Below are positions 25,730-34,533 of a stretch of 64,000 nt of DNA, piece by piece. The translations under genes were made by a program, and so were the position numbers. Position 1 is the stretch's first letter. Every line of letters starts with the position of its first letter. The notes under the pieces are model-generated. The model saw only the letters and a program-made list of their open reading frames with translations, searched no databases and had not been told where the DNA came from. Source of the stretch: Propionibacteriaceae bacterium (GTDB lineage: Bacteria > Actinomycetota > Actinomycetes > Propionibacteriales > Propionibacteriaceae); NCBI GenBank assembly GCA_031285845.1, contig JAITVK010000026.1, positions 1 to 64,000 of the forward strand. Reading direction: 5' to 3'.

Positions 25730-27046
25730 ATGAAATCCATCCCCTGGATGAAAGGCGTGACACTCGCCGCTGTGGCAAGCCTCGCCCTGACCGGATGCAG
25801 CGGCGGTCAGCCCAACGCGGATCCCGCCTCGTCGAATCCCTCAACCCCGGCCAACGCCGCCGGACAGACCTTGACTGTGTGGATCATGCAAGGCACCAAT
25901 CCGAAGGCCGACGACTTCCTGGCCGACGTCACGAGCGCCTTCAAGCAGAAGACTGGCGCCGACCTGAAGGTCGAGCTTGTCGCCTGGTCGGATGCTCATG
26001 ACCGTTTCACCACCGCCATGGCCGGTGGTACCACCCCCGATGTGGCCGAGACGGGCAACACCTGGACTCCTGAGTTCGCTGGCGCGGGCGCACTGGTTCC
26101 GATCGACGACTACATCAAGGCGTCCAATCTCGGCTCTGACCTCGTCAAAGGCCTGACCGACGCTGGACAGTTGGACGGCAAGCAGTACGGCATGCCGTGG
26201 TACGCCGGGGTTCGCGCCCTGATGTACAACACCGAGATGTTCACCGCGCTGAACCTCAAACCCCCGACCACATGGGCTGAGATCGAATCCGCTGCCGCCG
26301 CCATCAAGGCCGCCTACCCGGACAAGATCGCCATCGCGGTTCCCGGCTCGGCCGAGATGACCGTCTACCCCTGGGTGTGGGGCGCGGGCGGCCAAGTCGC
26401 TTCGGAGTCGGGTGGAAAGTGGAAGTCGGAACTCGACTCCACCGCCTCCCAGGAAGGCCTGTCCTTCTGGACCGGTCTGGCCGCGAAGGGCTATTCCTCC
26501 GCCAGCGCGACCACTTGGACTGAGGCCAACGTGTTGGAGTCCTTCGCCGCCGGCAACATCGGCATGGCGCTGATGGGCTCGTGGACACCGAAGACGATCG
26601 TGCAAAAGGGCCCGGAGATGGAAGGCAAGTTCGCTGCCACTCCGATCCCGGCCAAGACCGGCGGCATCGCGCCGTCCGTTCTCGGCGGTTCGCACCTGTC
26701 GATGTTCTCCACCGCGAAGAACAAGGATCTGGCTTGGGAATTCATGAAGATGATGACCACCGGGACTTTCGCTGAGCAGTGGGGCGCTCAGGCGGGTTAC
26801 TTCCCCGGCCAGAAGTCTTTGCTGGAGGCGTCCCTGAAGAGCTCCGACCCGCTGGTCGCGCCCTTCGTGAAACAGTTCGTCGACGGTGGCGGCTCGGTTC
26901 CGGTGTCCCCCGCCTTCGGCGCCGTTCAGGCCAAGAAGACCACGGTGACGATGATGCAGTCGATCCTGTCAGAGAAACAGGACGTCGCCGCGGCTTCCAA
27001 GGCCGCAGCCGACGAGATGACCAGCGTCTTGAACGCCGGCAACTAG
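25730..27046 (+). CDS. ABC importer sugar-binding lipoprotein
   Basis: A 438-residue family 1 solute-binding protein. The lipoprotein signal ends in LALTGC at about residue 22, and a Ser/Pro/Asn linker follows. The mature part has the usual sugar-binder pattern (TLTVWIMQGTNPKADDFL, GMPWYAGVRALMYNTEMF, NIGMALMGSWTP). It heads the operon of two permeases, NagZ, AnmK and MurQ, so it should capture amino sugars or muropeptide fragments such as GlcNAc, MurNAc or GlcNAc-anhMurNAc. The exact ligand is inference. Confidence 0.85.
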   Translation: MKSIPWMKGVTLAAVASLALTGCSGGQPNADPASSNPSTPANAAGQTLTVWIMQGTNPKADDFLADVTSAFKQKTGADLKVELVAWSDAHDRFTTAMAGGTTPDVAETGNTWTPEFAGAGALVPIDDYIKASNLGSDLVKGLTDAGQLDGKQYGMPWYAGVRALMYNTEMFTALNLKPPTTWAEIESAAAAIKAAYPDKIAIAVPGSAEMTVYPWVWGAGGQVASESGGKWKSELDSTASQEGLSFWTGLAAKGYSSASATTWTEANVLESFAAGNIGMALMGSWTPKTIVQKGPEMEGKFAATPIPAKTGGIAPSVLGGSHLSMFSTAKNKDLAWEFMKMMTTGTFAEQWGAQAGYFPGQKSLLEASLKSSDPLVAPFVKQFVDGGGSVPVSPAFGAVQAKKTTVTMMQSILSEKQDVAAASKAAADEMTSVLNAGN

Positions 27047-27056
27047 TCCCAGATCC

Positions 27057-28076
27057 ATGACTGAGTCGACACTGAAGAACGTGGGGGCGGGCCAATCGCC
27101 TGCCCCCACGGGCTCCGCGCCGCGACCCGCTGAAGCGACCAGCGGGTCACCGCGCCGAGGAGCAGCCCAAGCCAGACGCCGCCGTACGTCCAAACTGATC
27201 CGACCATGGGCACTGCTCGCCCCCGGCTTGATCGTCATCGGGGCACTGCTCGGGTGGCCGATCATCAAGGTGGTCCTGCTGTCATTCCAAAACTACGGAC
27301 TGCGCCAGATCGTGTCGGGGACATGGAACTTCAACGGCGGCGCGAACTACGCCGACGTGTTGGGCTCGGCCCAACTGTGGCAGGTGGTTCTGCCCAACAC
27401 AGTAGTTTTCGCCATCCTGGCCGTGACTGCCACGGTGGTGCTGGGAACCTTGGTGGCTCTGCTGCTCGCCAAGCTGGGCCCGATCCTTCGCGGGATCGTC
27501 TCCAGTGTCATCATGATCGCGTGGGCGATGCCGGCTGTGACCGGAACCTATGTCTGGTCGTGGATCTTCGACGCCGACGCGGGCATCGCCAACCAACTGC
27601 TGATGTCGATGGGCTGGATGGATCAACCGTTCAACTGGTTCACCAACCGGTTCACGTTCTACGCCATCGTCTTGCTCAATGTCGTCCACCACGGCTTCCC
27701 GTTCGTCGCGATCACCGTGTTGGCGGCCTTCCTCGGAGTCCCGCGCGAACACATCGAAGCGGCCGAGATGGACGGCGCCGGACCGTGGCGAGTCTTCTGG
27801 CTGATCGTCATACCTCAATTGCGGCAAGTGTTCGCCATCGTGATCATCTTGTCGACGATTTGGGATTTCAAAGTCTTCACCCAGGTCTACCTCATGCCGG
27901 GCGGCGATGGCGCCAACCGTGACGTGTTGAACCTCGGCGTGTGGTCGTACACCGAGTCTTTCGGTCAGAACAAATTCGGGTACGGCTCGACGATCGCCGT
28001 GCTGTTGACCGTCGTCTTGCTAATCGTCACCGTGATCTACGCCCGAACCATTCTCAGTCAGGAGGACGGATCGTGA
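27057..28076 (+). CDS. ABC sugar importer permease (MalF/UgpA-type)
   Basis: A 339-residue membrane protein with six hydrophobic spans after a 45-residue hydrophilic N-terminus. The EAA loop EHIEAAEMDGAGPWRVFWLIVIP lies near residue 230. It starts 10 bases after the binding-protein stop and its own stop overlaps the GTG of the second permease. No ATPase gene is in this operon, so the importer probably shares a MsiK/UgpC-type ATPase encoded elsewhere. Confidence 0.87.
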   Translation: MTESTLKNVGAGQSPAPTGSAPRPAEATSGSPRRGAAQARRRRTSKLIRPWALLAPGLIVIGALLGWPIIKVVLLSFQNYGLRQIVSGTWNFNGGANYADVLGSAQLWQVVLPNTVVFAILAVTATVVLGTLVALLLAKLGPILRGIVSSVIMIAWAMPAVTGTYVWSWIFDADAGIANQLLMSMGWMDQPFNWFTNRFTFYAIVLLNVVHHGFPFVAITVLAAFLGVPREHIEAAEMDGAGPWRVFWLIVIPQLRQVFAIVIILSTIWDFKVFTQVYLMPGGDGANRDVLNLGVWSYTESFGQNKFGYGSTIAVLLTVVLLIVTVIYARTILSQEDGS

Positions 28077-28915
28077 GTGCTCTGTCGTCAAAGCGGCCCA
28101 CCGTGGTCGGGCGGATCGTCACCGCCGTTCTCACTATCGCGTTGTGCCTGTTCGCCTTGTTCCCGTTCTATTGGATGGTCGCCTCCGCGTTCGACAAGTA
28201 CGTCGGAACGACCGGGGCGCTGTGGCCCAGCCAGGTGACATTGGCTCATTTCGCGTACGTCATGACTGAAGGCAAATTCGGACTCTACCTGCGCAACTCG
28301 CTGCTGGTGGCCCTCGTGGTCGTCGTGGCCTCCAGTTTCATCGCTCTGCTCGCCTCGGTGGCGGTGGCCCGCTTCCGGTTCGCCGGGCGACGCGCCATCC
28401 TGCTGCTCGTCTTGGTGATTCAGATGGTTCCGATGGAAGCGCTGGTCATCCCACTGTTCCTGCAAGCCAAGCAGTTGGATCTGCTCGGCAAGCTGACCGG
28501 TTTGATGGTGGTCTACACCGCGCTGGCGCTGCCGTTCGGGGTGTGGATGCTGCGCGGTTTCGTCGCCGCTGTTCCCATCGACCTGGAAGAGGCGGCCTAT
28601 CTGGACGGCGCGACCTGGTGGAAGATGTTCTTCCACGTCCTGTTCCCCCTGGTCGTGCCAGGTTTGGTCGCCACATCGGTGTTCAGTTTCATCACGGCCT
28701 GGAACGAATTCGTCTTCGCGATGACGATGTTGGGCCCACAGATCGACAAATACACCGTGTCGATCGGGTTGCGCGCCTTCTTCGGCCTGCACGCCAACGA
28801 TTGGGGTGCGATCATGGCCGGATCGACCATCATCACCATCCCAGTGATGATCTTCTTCATCGCCGTCCAAAAGCGCCTGGCGGGCGGACTGACTTCGGGA
28901 GCGGTGAAAGGATGA
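28073..28915 (+). CDS. ABC sugar importer permease (MalG/UgpE-type)
   Basis: A 280-residue membrane protein with six spans and the EAA loop IDLEEAAYLDGATWWKMFFH near residue 175. The GTG at 28073 is the start because it overlaps the preceding stop (GTGA); the frame is open upstream only as a shadow. Its own stop overlaps the NagZ start (ATGA). It pairs with the permease at 27057-28076. Confidence 0.87.
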   Translation: MSALSSKRPTVVGRIVTAVLTIALCLFALFPFYWMVASAFDKYVGTTGALWPSQVTLAHFAYVMTEGKFGLYLRNSLLVALVVVVASSFIALLASVAVARFRFAGRRAILLLVLVIQMVPMEALVIPLFLQAKQLDLLGKLTGLMVVYTALALPFGVWMLRGFVAAVPIDLEEAAYLDGATWWKMFFHVLFPLVVPGLVATSVFSFITAWNEFVFAMTMLGPQIDKYTVSIGLRAFFGLHANDWGAIMAGSTIITIPVMIFFIAVQKRLAGGLTSGAVKG

Positions 28916-30543
28916 GCGCCCCAGATCATGAGGCCGTACGACGCGCTGTCCTGTCGGTGATGCTGCCCGGTTTCAGCGGGGTCGGCGTCGTGCCGCCATG
29001 GTTGGCCGAGGTGGTCGCCGACGGCCTGGCCGGGGTGGTGCTGTTCGGGCACAACACTCCAGATTTGGCTGAGACCGCCCGGTTGACGTCGGCGCTGCAT
29101 CACATCCGTGGAAACTGCCTGGTCGCGATCGACGAGGAGGGCGGCGACGTCTCCCGTTTGGAGGCGCGATTGGGCTCGTCTCTGCCTGGCGCCTGGGCGA
29201 TCGGGCTAGCCGGGAGCCAAGAAGCTGGTTATCAAGCCGGACGAAGCTTGGGACGCCTGCTGCGCGGGGTCGGGATCGATCTGGACTTCGCGCCCGTGCT
29301 CGATGTGGCCTCCAATCCGTGGAATCCGGTGATCGGCCCGCGCAGTTTCGGCTCCACGCCTGAAGCGGTGGTCAGCGCAGGCGGCGCTTTCACCCGTGGC
29401 CTGCGCGACGGCGGGGTCGCGACCTGTGGGAAGCACTTTCCCGGCCATGGCGACACCACGACCGACTCTCACCTAGGGCTGCCCCGACTCGATGTCAACG
29501 CCAAACTACTCGAGCAACGCGATGTGGCCCCGTTCATGGCGCTGGCCGACGAGTTGGATTGTGTCATGATGGCCCATCTGCTCGTGCCCGCGATCGGCCC
29601 GGCTCCAACCTCGCTGGAGCCCGCGGCGTACGCTTTGGCACGCGACTGTGGGTTGAACGGTCCGCTGGTGACCGACGCGTTGGACATGGCGGCGATCTCA
29701 AACGGGCGTGACATCGGCGAGGTGGCGGTGACCGCGATCGAGGCCGGAGCGGATCTGCTCTGCCTGGGCACGACCATCGGGCGCGACGATCATCGGCTGT
29801 TCATGACCGCCCACGACGCGCTGAGCACCGCCGTACGACAAGGGAGAATCTCGCTAGAGCGGTTGGGGTCCAGTCGCAGTCGGATCAACGTGCTGCGGGA
29901 GAATCTGGCGGCACGCCGCGCCACACTGACGCCGGTTGGCGTGGTGACCGCTCAGGCTGAGTTGGCTCGGGTCGGACAGCAGGTCTGCCATCGAGCGATG
30001 GCGGCGTGGCTGGGCCCGAACCTGCCCGCGGCCGAAGCTCGAGCGGCTCTGAACGCCGCCGGAGTGGATCGAGCGGGCTACCCGCGACTGATCGATTTGC
30101 GCACCGTGGTCGACCATGCGGCGGGCAGCGTCTCCCCCGCGATGATCAGGGCGGTACGACGCGTGTGGCGTGACACACCAGTGATCCGCGACGAGGAGGT
30201 CGACGCGCCGGGCAGCCTGTTGTTGGCGATCACACGACAGCCTTTCCCCGGCACAATCGAGTTGGACCGCCTGATCACGTTGTGTCGCGTGCGACCCGAT
30301 GTGGTCGTGCTCCACACCGGACGTCCGGACGCTTTCCCGTTCGACGCCCTGCCCGACGGCGGACCAACAGTCATCATGGCTTGTGGGACCGGTCGCGTCA
30401 ACGCCGCCTGCGCCATGGCGGCCTTGGGGACGCTGCTCGAAGTCGTCAGCCGTACGCCGACGCCTATCGCACCACACTGGATGGATTTGCGCCACATGAG
30501 CGGTCGCGACTGCCCAGCTTTTACGCCGAACGAGGTGGCGTGA
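28912..30543 (+). CDS. nagZ: GH3 beta-N-acetylhexosaminidase
   Basis: A 543-residue glycoside hydrolase family 3 enzyme. The NagZ hallmark KHFPGHGDTTTDSH, including the catalytic His loop, is at about residues 175-188, and the Asp nucleophile is in VTDALDM near 250. It releases GlcNAc from muropeptides. At 543 residues it has an extra C-terminal domain, as in the two-domain Firmicute NagZ, but it has no signal peptide, so it should act in the cytoplasm on imported disaccharides. Coupled translation with the permease and AnmK genes places it in the recycling operon. Confidence 0.88.
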   Translation: MSAPDHEAVRRAVLSVMLPGFSGVGVVPPWLAEVVADGLAGVVLFGHNTPDLAETARLTSALHHIRGNCLVAIDEEGGDVSRLEARLGSSLPGAWAIGLAGSQEAGYQAGRSLGRLLRGVGIDLDFAPVLDVASNPWNPVIGPRSFGSTPEAVVSAGGAFTRGLRDGGVATCGKHFPGHGDTTTDSHLGLPRLDVNAKLLEQRDVAPFMALADELDCVMMAHLLVPAIGPAPTSLEPAAYALARDCGLNGPLVTDALDMAAISNGRDIGEVAVTAIEAGADLLCLGTTIGRDDHRLFMTAHDALSTAVRQGRISLERLGSSRSRINVLRENLAARRATLTPVGVVTAQAELARVGQQVCHRAMAAWLGPNLPAAEARAALNAAGVDRAGYPRLIDLRTVVDHAAGSVSPAMIRAVRRVWRDTPVIRDEEVDAPGSLLLAITRQPFPGTIELDRLITLCRVRPDVVVLHTGRPDAFPFDALPDGGPTVIMACGTGRVNAACAMAALGTLLEVVSRTPTPIAPHWMDLRHMSGRDCPAFTPNEVA

Positions 30544-32162
30544 TGATCGTCCTCGGTCTGAATTCGGGAACAAGCGTCGACTCGATCGACGTCGCGGCCG
30601 CGCGCCTGACCACTGACGCCGACGGCGTGGTGAACCTGGAACCACTGGGTTTCCTCAGTCATCCGTGGACCTCCTCGGAGCGTGAAGCGCTGTTGGCCGC
30701 CTTGCCCGGGCGGATGGAACAGGACGCGGGCTCGCGGTCGTCGGTCGCCGCGTGTGGCGCGGCTGAGTGCGGCGGTGGCGACGGCACCACCTCTGCGACC
30801 GTCGACACAAATCCCGTCGCGCCCTCCGACGCAGAACGCTCGGCCCCGCACCCGGCCACCCCCGCTTTTGGCGCGGCCCAATGGTGTCAGTTGGACACGA
30901 TGGTCGGCCAGGCCCTCGCCCGCGCTGCGGCCTGCGGAGCCCAGCGCCTCGTACCCCATGACACCGTCGACCTGGTCGCCAGTCACGGTCAGACCATCTA
31001 CCACTGGGTTGACAACGGTCACGTGCACGGCACACTCCAGATCGGACAACCCGCCTGGGTGGCCGCCGCGGTGGGCTGCCCAGTGGTCTCCGACTTGCGC
31101 AGCGCCGACATCGCCGCAGGCGGTCAAGGCGCGCCGCTCATCGGCCTGCTCGACGGCTTGTGGCTCGGGCCGATGGCCTCCCCACAAGCCCCGATGATCG
31201 CGCTGAACATCGGCGGAATCTCGAACATCAGCGTCATCACTGGCGTCGACCAGCCTGTCATAGCGTGGGACACCGGCCCGGGCAATTGCCTGATCGACGC
31301 CACCGCCCAGCGTCTGACCGGGCAGTCCTGTGACCGTGACGGAGCCCTGGCCGCGCAAGGCGAAGTCGACCAGGTCGCTGTGGAGCGGCTGCTCGCCGAC
31401 CCCTATTACGCCGCCCCCGCTCCGAAATCGACCGGCCGCGAACTGTTCACCGAGTCGTACGTCGCACGGCTGGTCGGACCAAACCTTGATGGCGTCGATT
31501 TGATGGCGACCCTGACCCAGTTGACGGCGACCACGATCGCAGACGCGATCGCGACCGTCGGTCGCCCCCGTAGCGTCGTCGTCTCTGGTGGCGGGGCCCA
31601 CAACCCGGTGTTGATGGCCCGACTGCGCGCCCTGCTCGACGCACCCGTGGTCACCGCCGATGACTTCGGGTTGCCGGTCGACGCCAAAGAGGCCTACCTG
31701 TTCGCCTTGCTCGGATATCTCAGCGTCCACGGAAGCGTCGGCACGGCCTGCGGCGTCAACGGTCGATCGGCGACTGGGGCGGCCCATCGGGTCGTCCTGG
31801 GCAGTCTGACCCCGCCGACACCATTGGCGTTGAACCCGTTGCCGCCACTGCGGGCGCTGCGCGTCGTCCAGCGGGAGAGTTCGCCCACACCCATTCCTAG
31901 CCCGATGGACGATCTGCGGAGTGTAGGCCCGACCGGCGACCCCAGTGCCGCTGATCGGTCCGACGAGAGCCACGCGTCAGCATTGGGAATCCCAGCTCCA
32001 CCGACCAGTGCTGGGGTCGCGTCGGGCGGAAACCCGCCTTCGCCTGACGCGACCCCAGCACAATCCCCTGGAAGTTCAGATCCTCCCCACGTGAGCGGCG
32101 TACCCCACACTGAGCCACCGACCCCATATCCATACTTCGACCCAAAGGATTCCCGTGACTGA
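30543..32162 (+). CDS. anmK: anhydro-N-acetylmuramic acid kinase with low-complexity extensions
   Basis: A 539-residue kinase; canonical AnmK is about 370. The family motifs are present: GLNSGTSVDSID at the N-terminus, SHGQTIYHW, LNIGGISN, WDTGPGNCLIDA and VSGGGAHNPVL. It opens the 1,6-anhydro ring and phosphorylates to MurNAc-6-P. Two parts are unusual: a roughly 55-residue Ala/Ser/Thr-rich insert at about 57-112 and a roughly 119-residue Pro/Ser tail from about 421. The ATG shares one base with the NagZ stop; the 3' end overlaps the murQ start by 8 bases. Confidence 0.87.
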   Translation: MIVLGLNSGTSVDSIDVAAARLTTDADGVVNLEPLGFLSHPWTSSEREALLAALPGRMEQDAGSRSSVAACGAAECGGGDGTTSATVDTNPVAPSDAERSAPHPATPAFGAAQWCQLDTMVGQALARAAACGAQRLVPHDTVDLVASHGQTIYHWVDNGHVHGTLQIGQPAWVAAAVGCPVVSDLRSADIAAGGQGAPLIGLLDGLWLGPMASPQAPMIALNIGGISNISVITGVDQPVIAWDTGPGNCLIDATAQRLTGQSCDRDGALAAQGEVDQVAVERLLADPYYAAPAPKSTGRELFTESYVARLVGPNLDGVDLMATLTQLTATTIADAIATVGRPRSVVVSGGGAHNPVLMARLRALLDAPVVTADDFGLPVDAKEAYLFALLGYLSVHGSVGTACGVNGRSATGAAHRVVLGSLTPPTPLALNPLPPLRALRVVQRESSPTPIPSPMDDLRSVGPTGDPSAADRSDESHASALGIPAPPTSAGVASGGNPPSPDATPAQSPGSSDPPHVSGVPHTEPPTPYPYFDPKDSRD

Positions 32163-33066
32163 CACCAGCGAAGACCGGGTCATCGTCGACGCTCCGACGG
32201 AGCGACGCAACCCCCGTACTGCCATGATCGACCAGGTCGACACCAGCGAAGTGGTCGCACTCCTGTTGGCCGAGGAAGCCTTGGTCCCGAACGCCGTCGC
32301 CGCTCAGGCCGACGCGATCACCCAGGCCGCGCAACTGATGGTAACCTCGATCGCTCGGGGTGGACGGGTCCACTACGCCGGAGCCGGAACATCCGGGCGA
32401 CTAGGAGTTTTAGACGCGGTGGAACTGGGACCGACCTATTCGGTCGGCCCGGAGTGGATCGAGGCTCACATCGCCGGCGGCATGGGCGCACTCTACGTCG
32501 CCCGTGAGAACTCGGAAGACGACGAGACCGCCGCCCGAACCGATTTGGACTCGGTCCGCCCCGGAGACACCGTCGTTGGCCTAGCCGCCTCTGGCCGTAC
32601 GCCTTATGTGGCCGGAGCACTCCACGTGGCTCGCGAGCGCGGCGCGTCAACTGTCCTTGTCAGCGCAAATCCGGCGGCGTCACTGGCCCCGCTGGCGGAC
32701 GTGGCGATCCTGGTCGACACCGGACCGGAGGCGATCACCGGGTCGACCAGGATGAAAGCGGCGACTGCGCAGAAGATCGTCCTCAACACGTTGTCAACCA
32801 CAGCGATGGTACGACTAGGCCGAACCTACTCCAACCTGATGGTTCGAATGCGCGCCACCAACTCGAAACTGCGCGGCCGGTTGCTGACTATGTTGACCCA
32901 AGCCACCGGACTATCTCTGACCGTCTGTGACGAGGCCCTACATCAAGCCGACGGGCAACTACCGGTCGCCTTGGTGATGCTCCTGGCCGATTGCGACGCA
33001 GCCGAAGCCCGAGAAGCCCTCAGCGGCGGAGTCAGCGTACGAGAAGCCCTACGCCGGCGAAACTGA
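32155..33066 (+). CDS. murQ: N-acetylmuramic acid 6-phosphate etherase
   Basis: A 303-residue SIS-domain lyase that removes D-lactate from MurNAc-6-P to give GlcNAc-6-P. The signature GAGTSGRLGVLDAVELGPTY is at about residues 78-97 and TGSTRMKAATAQKIVLNTLS at about 195-214. It starts with a GTG inside the anmK 3' end. It is the last gene of the recycling operon. Its final 84 coding bases (32980-33063) have an imperfect copy 1.5 kb downstream at 34534-34619. Confidence 0.92.
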   Translation: MTDTSEDRVIVDAPTERRNPRTAMIDQVDTSEVVALLLAEEALVPNAVAAQADAITQAAQLMVTSIARGGRVHYAGAGTSGRLGVLDAVELGPTYSVGPEWIEAHIAGGMGALYVARENSEDDETAARTDLDSVRPGDTVVGLAASGRTPYVAGALHVARERGASTVLVSANPAASLAPLADVAILVDTGPEAITGSTRMKAATAQKIVLNTLSTTAMVRLGRTYSNLMVRMRATNSKLRGRLLTMLTQATGLSLTVCDEALHQADGQLPVALVMLLADCDAAEAREALSGGVSVREALRRRN

Positions 33067-33303
33067 AATAAGGGTCAAGGCTTCCTGGCTAAACTGAAGT
33101 GGGTCAGGCAGGCTTTGAAGTACCCCACCGCCCAAATGGCCACGGCCTGCGAGCCGTGTTCTGACAGTCGTGGCGCGCACTCGCCAACGTTCATCTGCGC
33201 GCCGAAACTACTTAGCGATCCTCTGGAAGGTAACATCCCAACAACGCGTTGGTTAGAGCTACCGAGTGCCACCTTGTCCGCGTCGTATGATCCAGACCCT
33301 ACC

Positions 33304-33332
33304 TGGGCCTTGCGAGCGGCTCGCAAGGCCCA
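33304..33332. terminator. 14-bp hairpin downstream of murQ
   Basis: TGGGCCTTGCGAGC at 33304-33317 is perfectly inverted at 33319-33332, with only one base between. There is no T-run, and it lies 238 bp beyond murQ. It could be a bidirectional terminator or a recombination palindrome. Confidence 0.45.
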
Positions 33333-33394
33333 CCGGAGAGCCGGATCGACGCATGCCCCGAATCAGAGGCCGTAAACCAGAAGACCGGGCCTCC

Positions 33395-33460
33395 GCCGGT
33401 GTGTATCGGTGATGAGAATGACACATTGTTGACTAACTCTCACCACCGATACACACCGGC
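33395..33460. repeat. 66-bp hairpin, 17-bp perfect outer stem
   Basis: GCCGGTGTGTATCGGTG (33395-33411) pairs with 33444-33460; after one mismatch TGAGA (33413-33417) pairs with 33438-33442. The loop is about 20 bases. It ends 4 bases from the stop of the small minus-strand ORF, so it is probably that gene's terminator. Confidence 0.6.
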
Positions 33461-33463
33461 CAG

Positions 33464-33628
33464 CTAGCGCTCATCTCGTTCGTCGCGATGACGTTGACCG
33501 GATCCATCCGTGGAGGAGGTCTTCAGAACTCTCCCGGCCCGGACCAAGAACCAGACCAGAAGAACACAAAGGGCCACCTGAAACACCAGCGAGACGACAC
33601 CGATCAGTGCTAGCAAATTCGGACTCAT
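33464..33628 (-). CDS. small single-pass membrane protein, 54 aa
   Basis: A short ORF with a strong ribosome-binding site (AGGGGAGGTG) 6 bases before its ATG. It encodes MSPNLLALIGVVSLVFQVAL at the start, continues as one long hydrophobic helix to about residue 29, and ends in a charged tail rich in Arg, Asp and Glu. It lies 19 bases downstream of the secreted-protein gene at 33648-34373 and is probably co-transcribed with it. The function is unknown; small TM peptides of this kind can be toxins, regulators or complex subunits. Confidence 0.5.
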   Translation of the reverse strand: MSPNLLALIGVVSLVFQVALCVLLVWFLVRAGRVLKTSSTDGSGQRHRDERDER

Positions 33629-33647
33629 GATGCGACACCTCCCCTAA

Positions 33648-34373
33648 CTACGACAGGCTGTAGGACTGCGCTGCGCTGTTGACGATCTTCACCCCAATAG
33701 TCAGAGTGTCAGAGACAGGAATGGGCATGGGAAAAACTGGATGCCCAGTGAGGCGCACGTCAGCCCTATTGACTCGGCTGAACTGCAAACCGCCAATCGT
33801 GCAGCCGACGCAGAACTGCCCGGCCGTGCCGTAATTGGTGATCTCTGGAGACGACCCCCGAATACTCTCCCAATCAAAACGGAAGTCGAGCCCGAAAAGC
33901 ACCCAGTGCTCCGCGACGTGGCAGTCCCTTGCCCAGTATCCGTAGCTTGTCGCGTTAGTCACTATGCATTCGCTCACACCCCTGGGCTCAACGCCACCAC
34001 CGGACTGCGGCACTGACACAGTGGACGCCTTCACTGAGCCATCTGCATATCGCATCAGTGTGGTCACTCGCCTGGTGTCAGTGACGGTCGTCTCATCAAT
34101 GGGCGACGCCCCTGGTTTCAGCGAATCCCAAACCTCGCCGACTCGGAGTTTCTCAACCAAAGCCACCTGAACCTCGGGATCAACACCGAAACGGCTGAGC
34201 TCCGCGCGGATTTCGACGACATCTGTCTCGGTGGGCCACGACTGGCCAGCTTCAATCACCGGGGTTTCCCCTGGACGCCAACTGCGCTATCCGCCTGAGC
34301 GACGGATGCCAAGCTCAGAGTCAAGACACAGCCGAGAGCGACCGCTCCCCCCCCGGATCACTTTTCTCAACAT
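33648..34373 (-). pseudogene. secreted hypothetical protein, signal peptide apparently frameshifted
   Basis: The ATG at 34373 has a strong AAGGAG site 7 bases upstream. Reading on, one base too many in a run of eight G (plus-strand C at 34347-34354) breaks a textbook Sec signal peptide (basic start, then ALGCVLTLSLASVAQA). A second, compensating shift is needed near 34257-34272 to enter the long frame, which otherwise begins with GTG at 34259 and encodes 203 residues ending at 33648. The mature part has four Cys but no family that I recognise. It is either a pseudogene, a phase-variable gene or a sequencing error. Confidence 0.55.
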
Positions 34374-34487
34374 GTTCAACTCCTTATGCCACACCCCAAA
34401 GGCGAGTCCTTCAGGGCATTTCCAGACTAGTACGAAATCAACCGTCTAGAGGGAATGCGTACAGGAAATTATGGACTTGACAAGCAC

Positions 34488-34514
34488 TTATATAGATGTG
34501 ACATCATTATATAG
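34488..34514. promoter_or_regulatory. AT-rich repeat, possible promoter/operator
   Basis: TTATATAG occurs at 34488-34495 and 34507-34514, flanking the palindrome GATGTGACATC (34495-34505). TTGACA lies at 34477-34482. No plus-strand gene follows, so its target is unclear. Confidence 0.35.
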
Positions 34515-34533
34515 GCTCTTCACTTTGATGGTA

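Larger units (their letters stand above)
33067..33463. other. gene-free stretch with two strong hairpins
   Basis: Between murQ and the small convergent ORF. I see no gene; it contains the hairpins at 33304-33332 and 33395-33460. Confidence 0.5.

Noticed and set aside
30078-31973. 631-codon minus-strand frame over nagZ and anmK
   Set aside because: It crosses two well-supported genes on the other strand and has no recognisable domain.
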